Shown piece by piece: positions 1 through 8,728 of a DNA stretch of 64,000 nt (within the stretch, counting starts at the first letter, position 1; every line of letters begins with the position of its first letter). The notes under the pieces are model-generated. The model was not told the origin of the DNA, did not search any database, and saw only the letters and a list, made by a program, of their open reading frames with translations. This DNA comes from Acidisoma sp965199065 (GTDB lineage Bacteria > Pseudomonadota > Alphaproteobacteria > Acetobacterales > Acetobacteraceae). Location of the stretch: the NCBI RefSeq assembly GCF_965199065.1, contig NZ_CBDAQN010000001.1:1488001-1552000 (forward strand). Reading direction: 5' to 3'. The translations under genes were made by a program, and so were the position numbers.

Positions 1-167
1 CCGTCACGCGCCTCTCGGCCCTGCTCGGGCCTCTACCCGGGGCGCCATCCACCAGGCCCGACCGGGAGGGCCTTTGTCAGCGGGTGCTGGGCCTTCTGCC
101 GTCGCCCCGGACAATACCACTGCATCCTGCGCTCGAGGTCACGGCGGCGGCTGCAAAAAAGGGTGTC

Positions 168-344
168 ATGACACGCCCGACGACATCCTCGCTTCTGTTC
201 TTGGGCTGGATCGTCATCGCCGGCCTGATCGGCGCCTCAGTCGTGCCGCGCCTCTTCGACAGACCGACGGTATCAGCCGCCGCCACGGTCGTGCATCGAA
301 GCCCGGGCGCCGCCATCCAAGGCTTCACCACGAGCAAAGACTGA
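168..344 (+). CDS. Small single-pass membrane protein, possibly the C-terminal part of a longer gene
   Basis: From ATG 168 this encodes 58 residues. One hydrophobic segment (about residues 8-24) is followed by a polar tail. The same frame stays open back to base 3, so this could be the 3' end of a gene that starts before the window. The stop lies 7 nt before the alcohol dehydrogenase start, so the two may be co-transcribed. No family was recognised and no function is proposed. Confidence 0.3.
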   Translation: MTRPTTSSLLFLGWIVIAGLIGASVVPRLFDRPTVSAAATVVHRSPGAAIQGFTTSKD

Positions 345-351
345 CATCCCG

Positions 352-1335
352 ATGAAGGCTATGGTCCTGGGCAGGCCGAAAAGCCCGCTGGTCTGGACGG
401 AACTGCCGGACCGCCATCCGGGGCCGGGCCAGATCCGGGTCAAGGTGCTGGCCTGCGGGGTTTGCCGCACGGACTTGCATGTGCTGGACGGCGAACTGCC
501 GCGTCCCAAATCACCCATCATACCCGGGCATGAAATCGTCGGTCGCATCGACGAGATTGGGGAAGGTGTCACGGGCCTGAAGCTCGCCGATCGCGTGGGC
601 ATCCCCTGGCTCGGCCATACCTGCGGCGTCTGCCCCTACTGCGAGGCAAGCCGGGAGAACCTCTGCGACGCGCCTCTGTTCACCGGCTATACGCGCGACG
701 GCGGCTTCGCGACCGCCACCATCGCCGATGCCCGCTTTGCCTTTCCGCTGGGCGAGACGGGAGCGGACGTGTCGCTCGCGCCGCTGCTCTGCGCCGGGCT
801 GATCGGATGGCGGTCGCTCGCGATCGCGGGCGAAGGCAGGACGATCGGCCTTTACGGCTTCGGCGCTGCCGGGCACATCGTGGCGCAGGTAGCGCGATGG
901 CAGGGCCGCCGCGTCTTCGCCTTCACCCGGCCGGGAGACACAGGCAACCAAGCCTTCGCGAGGAGCCTTGGCGCGGACTGGGCCGGCGGCTCGGACGAAG
1001 CGCCGCCCGAAAAGCTGGATGCGGCGATCATCTACGCGACGGTAGGCGCGCTCGTGCCACTGGCGCTGAAGGCCGTGCGTAAAGGCGGGCGCGTCGTCTG
1101 CGCCGGCATCCATATGAGCGACATTCCCGGCTTCGCTTACGATATTCTGTGGGAGGAGCGGCAACTCGTCTCCGTCGCCAATCTCACGCGCCAGGACGGG
1201 ATCGACTTTCTCGGGCAGGCGCCGAAGATGGACCTGCAGATCAAGACCACGACCTACCCGATGCAGGAGGCGAACACGGCGCTGGCGGATCTCTGTGCCG
1301 GGCGGTTCGAGGGGGCCGCCGTGCTGGTGCCTTGA
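352..1335 (+). CDS. Zinc-dependent alcohol dehydrogenase family protein
   Basis: This 327-residue medium-chain dehydrogenase should oxidise an alcohol with NAD(P)+. The N-terminal GroES-like domain has the catalytic-zinc signature C38 in GVCRTDLH and H60-E61 in PGHE. The structural-zinc cysteines are C91, C94, C97 and C105. The Rossmann nucleotide loop GFGAAG is near residues 167-172. The length fits the short AdhA/propanol-preferring branch. It converges on smoS, so it is not part of that operon, although a polyol or alcohol role would fit the neighbourhood. The exact substrate cannot be read from the sequence. Confidence 0.9.
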   Translation: MKAMVLGRPKSPLVWTELPDRHPGPGQIRVKVLACGVCRTDLHVLDGELPRPKSPIIPGHEIVGRIDEIGEGVTGLKLADRVGIPWLGHTCGVCPYCEASRENLCDAPLFTGYTRDGGFATATIADARFAFPLGETGADVSLAPLLCAGLIGWRSLAIAGEGRTIGLYGFGAAGHIVAQVARWQGRRVFAFTRPGDTGNQAFARSLGADWAGGSDEAPPEKLDAAIIYATVGALVPLALKAVRKGGRVVCAGIHMSDIPGFAYDILWEERQLVSVANLTRQDGIDFLGQAPKMDLQIKTTTYPMQEANTALADLCAGRFEGAAVLVP

Positions 1336-1364
1336 GCCTCGGGGCCGCCGGCTCCAGCGGGTCC

Positions 1365-1382
1365 AGGGCAGAGCCCTGCCCT
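1365..1382. terminator. Hairpin between convergent genes
   Basis: A perfect 7-bp inverted repeat (AGGGCAG, 4-nt loop, CTGCCCT) lies in the 52-nt gap between the convergent alcohol dehydrogenase and smoS stops. It has no U-tract, so intrinsic termination is uncertain. Its position suggests a bidirectional terminator or insulator. Confidence 0.4.
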
Positions 1383-1387
1383 CGGCC

Positions 1388-2158
1388 CTAGCTCATCCAG
1401 TTGCCGCCGTCGACGTTCAGCGTCTGCGCGACAATGTAGTCGGCGTCCGAACTCGCCAGGAACACCGCCGCACCGGTCATGTCCTCGACATGGCCCATCC
1501 GCCCGTACGGCACCGCGAGCCCCACCTGACGCTTCTTCTCGCCCAGCGGCAGGTTCTCGTATTTCGCGAACTGCGCGTCGACCACGTCCCACATCGGCGT
1601 GTCCACGACGCCCGGCGCAATCGCGTTCACGTTGATGCCGTGCTTGATCAACCCAAGACCGGCACTCTGCGTGATGCTGATGACGGCCGCCTTCGAGGCG
1701 CAATATACGGCGACGAGAGCCTCGCCCCGCCGGCCCGCCTGGGAGGCGAAGTTGACGATCTTCCCGCCCTGACCCTGGCGCACCATCTGGCGTGCCACCG
1801 CCTGCAGCGTGAACAGCAACCCCTCGACGTTGACCGAGAACTGCTTCGCGTAGCTCTCGCGGGTGATCTCGAGGATCGGCGCCATCTCGAAGACGCCGGC
1901 ATTGTTGACCAGGATGTCGATCCGGCCGGCGCGCTCGACCACCGCCGCCACCATCGCGTCGATCGACGTCTGCTGCGCCACGTTGACGCCGACGCCGATC
2001 GCATCATGTCCGATCTCGTCGGCGACGCTCTTCGCCTCCGTCGCGTTGATGTCGGCCACGACGACGCGGGCGCCCTCCGCCGCGTAGCGTGTGGCGATGG
2101 CGCGTCCGATGCCCCGCGCGCCGCCGGTGATGATCGCAACCTTGCCCTCGAGCCTCAT
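1388..2158 (-). CDS. smoS: Sorbitol (polyol) dehydrogenase, short-chain dehydrogenase family
   Basis: A 256-residue SDR predicted to oxidise D-glucitol (or a related hexitol) to the ketose with NAD+. It has the cofactor motif TGGARGIG (11-18), NNAG (85-88) and the catalytic residues S139, Y152 and K156. The sequence closely resembles rhodobacterial SmoS, including ASQAGRRGEALV and the end NVDGGNWMS. ATG 2158 overlaps the smoG stop by 4 nt, so translation is likely coupled. The open frame continues upstream into smoG, but alignment to the family start supports ATG 2158. Confidence 0.88.
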   Translation of the reverse strand: MRLEGKVAIITGGARGIGRAIATRYAAEGARVVVADINATEAKSVADEIGHDAIGVGVNVAQQTSIDAMVAAVVERAGRIDILVNNAGVFEMAPILEITRESYAKQFSVNVEGLLFTLQAVARQMVRQGQGGKIVNFASQAGRRGEALVAVYCASKAAVISITQSAGLGLIKHGINVNAIAPGVVDTPMWDVVDAQFAKYENLPLGEKKRQVGLAVPYGRMGHVEDMTGAAVFLASSDADYIVAQTLNVDGGNWMS

Positions 2159-2982
2159 TTCACCGCTCCGAACGTCAACCCGCTCACGAGCTGCTTCTGG
2201 CTGATCCAGCCGAAGATGAGAATGGGCGCGATCGCGAGCACGGAGGCGGCGGAAAGCTTGGCCCAGAACAGGCCTTGCGGCGCCGAGAAGCTGGCGATGA
2301 AGGCGGGCAGCGGCGCCGCGTTGTGCGCCGTCAGGTTGAGGCTCCAGAACGCCTCGTTCCAGCAGAGGATGATGCCGAGCAGCCCGGTCGAGGCGATACC
2401 GGGCATCACCAGCGGCAGCAGGACGTGCACCAGCACCTGCCGCAGGTTGGCGCCGTCGATGCGGCTCGCCTCGATGATGTCCTTCGGCAGGTCGCGGAAG
2501 AAGGTGAACAGCATCCAGACGGCGATCGGCAGGTTGCTCATCATGTTGATGACGATGAGCGCCGTGCGGCTGTCGAGCAGCCCCGCGTCGCGGCAGAGCA
2601 GGTAGATCGGCACCAGCACGCCGACGGCGGGCAGCATCTTCGTCGACAGCATCCAGAGCAGCAGGCCGCGCGTGCGGTGCGTCGGGTAGAAGGCCATGGC
2701 GAAGGCCGCAGGCACGCCGATGATGAGCGTCAGCAGCGTCGCGCCCACGGCGATGATGACGCTGTTGGCGGCGAAATGCAGGTAATCGGCCTCGGCGAAG
2801 ATGTCCCGGTAGTTGATGAGCGTCGGCTTGAAGAAGATGAGCGGCGGCGTCTGCACCGCCTGCACCTCGGTCTTGAAGCTCGCCAGCACCATCCAGGCGA
2901 TGGGGAAGAACATGACGAGGGCGACGACCCAGGCAATCGTTCCCGCGACCGGGCTGTTCTTCCTGGCGACACCGTAGCTCAT
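2155..2982 (-). CDS. smoG: Polyol ABC transporter permease, MalG-type
   Basis: This 275-residue inner-membrane permease belongs to the carbohydrate ABC (CUT1) class and has about six hydrophobic helices. The cytoplasmic coupling loop EASRIDGANLRQVLVHVLLP matches the EAA motif, with a conserved G and acidic residues, that docks on the ATPase. It follows smoF with a 4-nt overlap and precedes smoS with a 4-nt overlap. Its assignment as the SmoG partner comes from gene order and from the dehydrogenase downstream. Confidence 0.85.
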   Translation of the reverse strand: MSYGVARKNSPVAGTIAWVVALVMFFPIAWMVLASFKTEVQAVQTPPLIFFKPTLINYRDIFAEADYLHFAANSVIIAVGATLLTLIIGVPAAFAMAFYPTHRTRGLLLWMLSTKMLPAVGVLVPIYLLCRDAGLLDSRTALIVINMMSNLPIAVWMLFTFFRDLPKDIIEASRIDGANLRQVLVHVLLPLVMPGIASTGLLGIILCWNEAFWSLNLTAHNAAPLPAFIASFSAPQGLFWAKLSAASVLAIAPILIFGWISQKQLVSGLTFGAVK

Positions 2983-3911
2983 AGCTCAAGCCTCTTGCCG
3001 ACGCTCCGCGTGAGGAAGGCGGAGACGATGTTGGCGAGCACGATGGCGATGACGCCGGCCGCCGATGCGCCGCCGACGTTGAAGGCCAGCAGAGCGCGCT
3101 GATAGATCAGGAATGTCAGGTTGGTCGTCGCGTAGCCGGGGCCGCCCGCCGTCGTCACGTAGATCTCCGCGAAGACGCTCAGCAGGAAGATCATCTCGAT
3201 CATGATCGTGACCGATATGGCACGCGACATGTGCGGCAGCTGGATGTTGAGGAAGATGTCGATGGCGCTGGCGCCGTCCAGCCGGGCGGCCTCCAGCTGT
3301 TCTTCGTCCATCGACTGCAGCGCCGTGAACAGGATGAGGAAGGCATAGGGCAGCCATTCCCAGCACAGGATCGCCATGATCGAGCCCAGCGGAAAAACGC
3401 TGAACCAGGCGACGGGCTGAAGGCCGAGCATGCGGAAGATGGCCGCCACCAACCCGTCGACGGGGTCGAGCAGGAGGTTCTTCCAGACCAGCGCGCTCAC
3501 CGTCGGCATGACGAAGAAGGGCGAGATCATGAGAACGCGCGCGAACCCCTGGCCGCGGAACGGCTGGTTGAAGACCGCCGCGAGGATCGTGCCGAAGATG
3601 ATCGTGATTGCGATGACGCCGACCACGATGATGACCGAGATCATCAGCGAGTTGAGCAGCGCCGGATCCTGGAAGAGGTATTTGAAGTTCCGGAACCCGG
3701 CCCAGCCGTGGATCATCGGGTTGAGCAGGTTGTAGCGCCGGAACGCGAAGAACAGCGTCATCGCGAGCGGCACGATCATCCAGATCAGCAGCAGCCCGAC
3801 GGATGGCGCGAGAAGCGGCAGCGTCCTCACCCCACCGCCCGGCCGTTTCACGACTTTTGCCGATGCACCTGAGGCGGCCGGCCCCCCCGCACTCATAGGA
3901 GTGGCACTCAT
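2979..3911 (-). CDS. smoF: Polyol ABC transporter permease, MalF-type
   Basis: This 310-residue permease has a cytosolic N-terminus rich in A, G and S and then six membrane segments. Its EAA loop (EAARLDGASAIDIFLNIQLP) couples to the ATPase. ATG 3911 was chosen over the longer frame (to 3974) because AAAGGA sits 6 nt upstream and the N-terminus then has a normal length. It forms the transmembrane heterodimer with SmoG and works with the binding protein encoded upstream. Confidence 0.85.
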   Translation of the reverse strand: MSATPMSAGGPAASGASAKVVKRPGGGVRTLPLLAPSVGLLLIWMIVPLAMTLFFAFRRYNLLNPMIHGWAGFRNFKYLFQDPALLNSLMISVIIVVGVIAITIIFGTILAAVFNQPFRGQGFARVLMISPFFVMPTVSALVWKNLLLDPVDGLVAAIFRMLGLQPVAWFSVFPLGSIMAILCWEWLPYAFLILFTALQSMDEEQLEAARLDGASAIDIFLNIQLPHMSRAISVTIMIEMIFLLSVFAEIYVTTAGGPGYATTNLTFLIYQRALLAFNVGGASAAGVIAIVLANIVSAFLTRSVGKRLEL

Positions 3912-4046
3912 GACGATCCTTTCCGGTCCGGCGTGCTTCTCGAACTCGAGCGGCAAAGCAACGAGTTGCGGCACGCTAGAAACATCAACGGCCCGGCCTG
4001 GGAACCCCAGTTGTGCCGGGCCGCCTGTTCTTACTTCACCAGGCGC

Positions 4047-5351
4047 TTACTGAGTGTAGCCCGCCTGCTGCATCGTGGAGGAGACCGAAGCCTGCGCCTG
4101 CTTCAGTGTCGCATCGATGCTGCTCTGGCCGGTCAGCGCCGCCGCCACCAGCTGTCCGACCGTCGTTCCGATCGACTCGAATTCCGGGATCGAAACGTAC
4201 TGAATTCCGGTGTACGGAACCGGGTTCAGTGTCGGGTGGTCGAGGTTGGCGGTCAGGATCGCCGTCTTCACCGCGCCGGCGAAGGGTGCCGCCGCGAGGT
4301 AGTCAGAGTTGGAGTAGGTCGAGAGACGGGTGCCGGGCGGCAGCGTCGTCCAGCCGTTGTCCCGGCCCACGAGGTCGATGTAATCCTTCGACGTGGCCCA
4401 GCTGATGAAGTCTTTCGCGGTCGCCGCCTGCTTGGAGGTGGAGGGGACCGCCAGCGCCCATGACCAGAACCAATGCGAACCGTTCGGCGTTACATCGACA
4501 GGGGCGGCGGTGAAGCCCGTCTTGTCGTACACCTGGCTGCTGTTCTTGTCGTAGATCATGCCGGCGCCGGAGGTCGCGTCGATCCACATGGCGCAGTGGC
4601 CGGTGGCGAACAGCGCCTGGTTCTCGTTGAAGCCGTTCGAGCTGGCGCCCGGCGGGCCGTAGTCGCGCAGCAGATGCACGTAGAAGGTCAGCGCATCATG
4701 CCAGGGTTGGGTCTCGAGCTGGGCCTGCCAGCTCATGTTGAACCACTCGCCGCCATAGGTGTTCAGCAGAGTGTCGAAGAACGCCATGTTCTCGCCCCAG
4801 CCGGGCTTGCCGCGAAGGCAGATGCCATACTGCTGCTTGCTCTTGTCGGTGAGCTTGGCGGCATAGCCGTCAACCTGCTTCCAGGTCGGGTTCGACGGCA
4901 TCGTCAGACCGGCGGCCGAGAACAGGTCCTTGCGGTAATAGGTGAAGGAGCTTTCAGCGTAGAAGGGCAGCGCATAGAGCTTGCCGTTCGACGACAGCGC
5001 CTGCCGGACCGAGCTGAACACGTCGTTGTAGTCGTAGCCCGGGATGCCATCGAGCGGCGTGAGCCAGCCCTGCTTGCCCCAGATCGGCGTCTCGTAGGAG
5101 CCGATGGTGATGATGTCGAACTGGCCGCCATGGGTCGCGATATCGGTCGTCACGCGCTGACGGAGGACGTTCTCCTCGAGCACCACCCAGTTGATATTGT
5201 TACCGGTCTTCTTCTCCCAGACCGAGGAGAGCTTCTGCATGACCACCATTTGCGAGTTGTTCACGGTGGCGATGGTGATCGTCGTCGCATGGGCCAGACA
5301 GGTGCCGGACATCAGGGCAGCCGCGAAGGCCGCTATCGCTCTTAGACGCAT
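4047..5351 (-). CDS. smoE: Sugar/polyol ABC transporter substrate-binding protein
   Basis: This 434-residue extracellular solute-binding protein has a typical Sec signal peptide (MRLRAIAAFAAALMSGTCLAHA). Family 1 features follow, including the segments IITIGSYETPIWGKQGWL and ALPFYAESSFTYYRKDLF. It should bind a hexitol in the periplasm and deliver it to SmoFG. It is the first transporter gene after the regulator, and the 135-nt space to smoF is long for this operon. Exact ligand unknown; sorbitol or mannitol is inferred from smoS. Confidence 0.85.
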   Translation of the reverse strand: MRLRAIAAFAAALMSGTCLAHATTITIATVNNSQMVVMQKLSSVWEKKTGNNINWVVLEENVLRQRVTTDIATHGGQFDIITIGSYETPIWGKQGWLTPLDGIPGYDYNDVFSSVRQALSSNGKLYALPFYAESSFTYYRKDLFSAAGLTMPSNPTWKQVDGYAAKLTDKSKQQYGICLRGKPGWGENMAFFDTLLNTYGGEWFNMSWQAQLETQPWHDALTFYVHLLRDYGPPGASSNGFNENQALFATGHCAMWIDATSGAGMIYDKNSSQVYDKTGFTAAPVDVTPNGSHWFWSWALAVPSTSKQAATAKDFISWATSKDYIDLVGRDNGWTTLPPGTRLSTYSNSDYLAAAPFAGAVKTAILTANLDHPTLNPVPYTGIQYVSIPEFESIGTTVGQLVAAALTGQSSIDATLKQAQASVSSTMQQAGYTQ

Positions 5352-5389
5352 TTCCTATTCCCTATATTCAAAAGCCGTTTCGAGCTACG

Positions 5390-5454
5390 CCACTTGATGG
5401 GCGTATGCTCGGCCGGCGAGCAGAACATCAAGACCGAGGCCGCCTGTCAAGTGG
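5390..5454 (-). promoter_or_regulatory. smoE promoter region with inverted half-sites (candidate SorC-type operator)
   Basis: The 127-nt gap between the regulator stop and smoE holds a perfect 8-bp inverted pair, CCACTTGA at 5390-5397 and TCAAGTGG at 5447-5454. On the minus strand the second half-site overlaps a consensus -35 TTGACA (5445-5450). No convincing -10 box is seen at 17 nt. Widely spaced inverted half-sites would suit an oligomeric SorC-family regulator bound across the promoter. Confidence 0.4.
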
Positions 5455-5478
5455 CCTTTCCAAGGCATTGCGTCAGCT

Positions 5479-6453
5479 TCATGTTGCAAGCAGCGCTTCG
5501 GCGGTCGCTTCGTCGGTTATCAGGCCGTCGACCATGCCGCCGACCATGGCCGCGCGGATGGCGCCGACCTTCACCGCGCCGAAGGCCGCGCCGACCCGCA
5601 GCGCGCTGGTGCGTAGCGCCAGATGCCAGACCCCGGCGACGCGTTCGTTGACCGAGCCGCCCAGGAGGCGGCCATCCGCGTCATAGGACCAGCCGCCGAT
5701 CTCGCCGACCGCGCCGCCTTCGATGAGCGTGGTGAGTTCTCCGTCCGATACGCAGCCGTCGCTGTGCAGCGCGCTTTTCCAATCGACGGAGCCGATGCCG
5801 ACGAGCATGCAACGGGCCTGGGGCAGAAGGTCGCGCAGGGTCTCGTATGGCTGTTGTTTCTGCAACACGTCCCGCTCCTCGACGGTTGCGGCGATGACCG
5901 GACAGGGGAGCGAGAAGCATTGCGCACCCGACCTCTCGGCGATCCGCAGCACCGGGTCGAGCGCGATGGCACGGCCCATCGGCAGGATGCTGCCGCAGAG
6001 CGAAAAAACCTTGTGCTGCGGCGCGGCCACGGGGGAGAGCTCATTCGCGATGGCGCGCAGCGTGCGGCCGGTGCCGAGACCCAGCACGAGCGGCGCCCGT
6101 TGCGAGAGCCACTTCTCGAGGAACTGCGCCCCGGCGATGGCGACGGAGCCGAGCGTCGCGGCGTTGCTGCCCATCGTGGGCACGACCTCGCAGAGCGAGA
6201 GGCCGAAGCGGCGCGACAGAGCGTCGCCGGCCTCCATGCAGGGGCCCACCTCATGATCGAACCGAAACTTTATGAGCTTTTCGGTGAGCGCGAGGGAAAT
6301 GAGCCGCTGGGCCGCCTGGCGCGATATGTTGAGCTGCCCGGCGACCTCATCCTGCGTGCGCCGTCCGACGTAATAAAGCCAGGCCGCACGCGCCGCCTGC
6401 TCCAATCTCAATCCTTGCCGGGACCGCGTCTCCGCGGCCATCTTTTCGCTCAT
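5479..6453 (-). CDS. SorC-family sugar-responsive transcriptional regulator
   Basis: This 324-residue protein has an N-terminal helix-turn-helix (about residues 30-55, DEVAGQLNISRQAAQRLI) and a C-terminal sugar-phosphate-binding domain of the SorC/DeoR-like type (ATLGSVAIAGAQFLE, LGLGTGRTLRAI). ATG 6453 is preferred over 6516 because it gives the usual family length of 310-325 residues and has GGGA upstream. It lies directly upstream of smoE on the same strand, the place of SmoC in rhodobacterial smo operons, so it probably controls polyol uptake. Confidence 0.85.
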   Translation of the reverse strand: MSEKMAAETRSRQGLRLEQAARAAWLYYVGRRTQDEVAGQLNISRQAAQRLISLALTEKLIKFRFDHEVGPCMEAGDALSRRFGLSLCEVVPTMGSNAATLGSVAIAGAQFLEKWLSQRAPLVLGLGTGRTLRAIANELSPVAAPQHKVFSLCGSILPMGRAIALDPVLRIAERSGAQCFSLPCPVIAATVEERDVLQKQQPYETLRDLLPQARCMLVGIGSVDWKSALHSDGCVSDGELTTLIEGGAVGEIGGWSYDADGRLLGGSVNERVAGVWHLALRTSALRVGAAFGAVKVGAIRAAMVGGMVDGLITDEATAEALLAT

Positions 6454-6549
6454 GAACGTCCCATCCCTGGATGTCCGCGCATCCTTGGGGTGAAGTATTG
6501 TTCGCTTGCCGGGCATCTGCCAACCCCCTGCCGGCAGAAGAGCAGGCGG

Positions 6550-8703
6550 TCATTGCGCCTCCGGCCTGAGCGGCGGAAGCCACGGCCAGATCCCCCGCCC
6601 GTCGCGGTCGGTATCGATCCGCGGGCCACCGGGTTCGAGCCGGATGGCGATCGCCTGTCCGCTTCGGACCAGGTCGCGGTCGACGCGCGCCACGCCGGCA
6701 CAGTCAGCGCCGGAAAGCTCGTCGAGATAGCCGGTGGCGACGATCACCCCGATGCCCCGGCAGTTCGCGGGCGGGTCGTAGGCGCGCCAGATCAACACCG
6801 CGCCCTTGCCGGTGCCCGGCAGCACGCAGCCCTCCGCCGTGCAGGTGACGCGGCCATCGGCAAGCGCCCCCTCACCCGGCAGCGCCACCAGCGGGCGACC
6901 GGCGAAGAAGCGGCGCCACTCCCCGAGCGTGAAGTCGTCGTGTCCGGTCTGCTGCAGGTAGACGGCGCCGGGTTCGCGCACCGCGATGATCCGGAGGTCG
7001 GGCGAGACGAGGATGTCCGGGACCCGCACGAAGAAGGGCATGACGAGGACGCCGAAGACGAGCGGGGCAAGGCCGAGCAGCCGCAGTGAACTGTGCCACA
7101 GGCAGAGCCAGATGAGCCCCAGGCTCGCGATGCAGAGGCCGGTGAGCGACTCCGGCGGCACGGACAGGGTGGCGGCGGGCAGGTGCGCGGCGATGCGGGC
7201 GATCCCGACCATCAGGGCGCAGCCCCACCCCATTGGGACGAGGGCGAGGAAGCCGAGACCGAGCGGCATCAGCAGCAGCCCGGCGAGGCCCAGCGGCAGC
7301 ACCCAGAAGGTGGCGAGCGGCACCGCCAGCATATTGGCGAGCACGGAATAGATCTGCACCTGACCGAAATGATAGGCGACGAAGGGCGCGGTCGCCGCGG
7401 CTGCCAGCAGGCTCGTGGTGGCAACCAGCATGAGGTCCCGCCGCAGCCAGCCCAGCACCCCGGCCCGATGGGAAAATGATGCGATCTTGAGGGAGTGCAG
7501 CACCTCATAACCGGCGACCAGCACCATCACGGCGGCGAAGCTCATCTGGAAGCTGACCCCGCCGACCGCTTCGGGCTGCGTCAGCATGAGGACCGTCGCG
7601 GCGAAGCCGAGGCTGCGCATCGAGATCGCCCGCCGCCCGAGCAGGAGGCCGAGCGTGACGAGGCAGGCCATGACGAAGCTGCGGATGATGGGCAGGTGCA
7701 TGCCCGTCATCGCCATGTAGAAGGCGCCGGCCGCGAGCGCCACGACCCCGGCCACCTGCTTGACCGGCCAGCGCAGAGCCGCCCACTCCCACTGCACCAG
7801 ACCGAAACGGGCGGCGCCGAGGACCGTGCTCATGACGATGCCGATATGCAGGCCGGCGACCGCCAGGATGTGGGCGAGGCCGGCGGTCGCGAAATCAGCC
7901 CGGACGGCGATGGGGATCGCGGTGCTGATGCCGGTGAGCAACGTGGCCGCCACCGCCCCCGGCGCGCCGGGCACCACCGCCATGATCCGGCCGGCGACGT
8001 TCTCCCGCAATCGCTGCCAAAGCTGGGCGAGGCCGGTGCGGTGCGCGGGCGCCGACAGGTGCACGGCGCCCAGAGCGAAGCCGCCGCCCGCCAGTCCCTG
8101 GAAATACTCGTCGCGCCGCTGATCCCAGGCGCCGGGATAGGCGGGTGGAAAAGGCGCCCGCAGCAGCGCCCGCACTGTCAGCCGGTCGCCGGGAGCCAGC
8201 GGCTGGAGATCGGTGTTGCGAAGCCGGAGCCGGAGCCCGCGCGCCATCGTGGCCCCGCCGTCGAGCGTCATCGCCCCCAGGATGACGCGGCGGCCGGTGG
8301 GCAAGGGCTCCACCGCTACGATCGTGCCGGAGACCACGATTGCGTCGTGCGACAACACGGGCATCGGCGGCATCGCATGAGTTCGCAGACTGGCGGATGC
8401 GAAGCCGATCGCCAGCGCGAGCAGGCAGGCCGTCAGCGCGCGCGGGATCTGGCGCCGCCAGCCGAGCACCACCAGAGGCAGGACCAGGCCGGCGAAAACC
8501 GGCCCGATCCAGGCGGTCGGCTCGGCGGGCTGGGCGAAGAACAGCACGATGCCCGTGGCCATGAACACCGCCAGCCAAGGCAGGAAACGGCCCTGCTCGG
8601 CATCGATCCAGGCGGCCAGCCCCCGCTCCGCGGCCAGCCGCGCCCGCAACAGCCAGACCCCATGAAGCGGGGCGGCCAATCGCGCGAGGACATTTTCACC
8701 CAC
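6550..8703 (-). CDS. comEC: ComEC/Rec2-family DNA-uptake channel protein
   Basis: A 717-residue polytopic membrane protein. An N-terminal hydrophobic pair and an OB-like extracellular region (about 100-230) precede the competence-domain channel helices, with LAVAGLHIGIVMS and ATLLTGIS typical of ComEC. The C-terminal 150 residues show none of the HxHxDH motifs of the metallo-beta-lactamase nuclease domain found in Bacillus-type ComEC. The start is GTG 8703, only 25 nt from the divergent gltX start. It should transport single-stranded DNA across the inner membrane. dprA lies 5 kb away. Confidence 0.88.
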   Translation of the reverse strand: MGENVLARLAAPLHGVWLLRARLAAERGLAAWIDAEQGRFLPWLAVFMATGIVLFFAQPAEPTAWIGPVFAGLVLPLVVLGWRRQIPRALTACLLALAIGFASASLRTHAMPPMPVLSHDAIVVSGTIVAVEPLPTGRRVILGAMTLDGGATMARGLRLRLRNTDLQPLAPGDRLTVRALLRAPFPPAYPGAWDQRRDEYFQGLAGGGFALGAVHLSAPAHRTGLAQLWQRLRENVAGRIMAVVPGAPGAVAATLLTGISTAIPIAVRADFATAGLAHILAVAGLHIGIVMSTVLGAARFGLVQWEWAALRWPVKQVAGVVALAAGAFYMAMTGMHLPIIRSFVMACLVTLGLLLGRRAISMRSLGFAATVLMLTQPEAVGGVSFQMSFAAVMVLVAGYEVLHSLKIASFSHRAGVLGWLRRDLMLVATTSLLAAAATAPFVAYHFGQVQIYSVLANMLAVPLATFWVLPLGLAGLLLMPLGLGFLALVPMGWGCALMVGIARIAAHLPAATLSVPPESLTGLCIASLGLIWLCLWHSSLRLLGLAPLVFGVLVMPFFVRVPDILVSPDLRIIAVREPGAVYLQQTGHDDFTLGEWRRFFAGRPLVALPGEGALADGRVTCTAEGCVLPGTGKGAVLIWRAYDPPANCRGIGVIVATGYLDELSGADCAGVARVDRDLVRSGQAIAIRLEPGGPRIDTDRDGRGIWPWLPPLRPEAQ

Positions 8704-8728
8704 CGGCGAAATGCTTTAAGCAGCCGCC

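Noticed and set aside
1295..2605. 436-codon plus-strand open frame opposite smoS and smoG
   Set aside because: His/Arg-rich antisense shadow in GC-rich DNA, without any domain. Similar shadows opposite comEC, topA, rnr, cas3, cheA and the ABC genes were also dropped.
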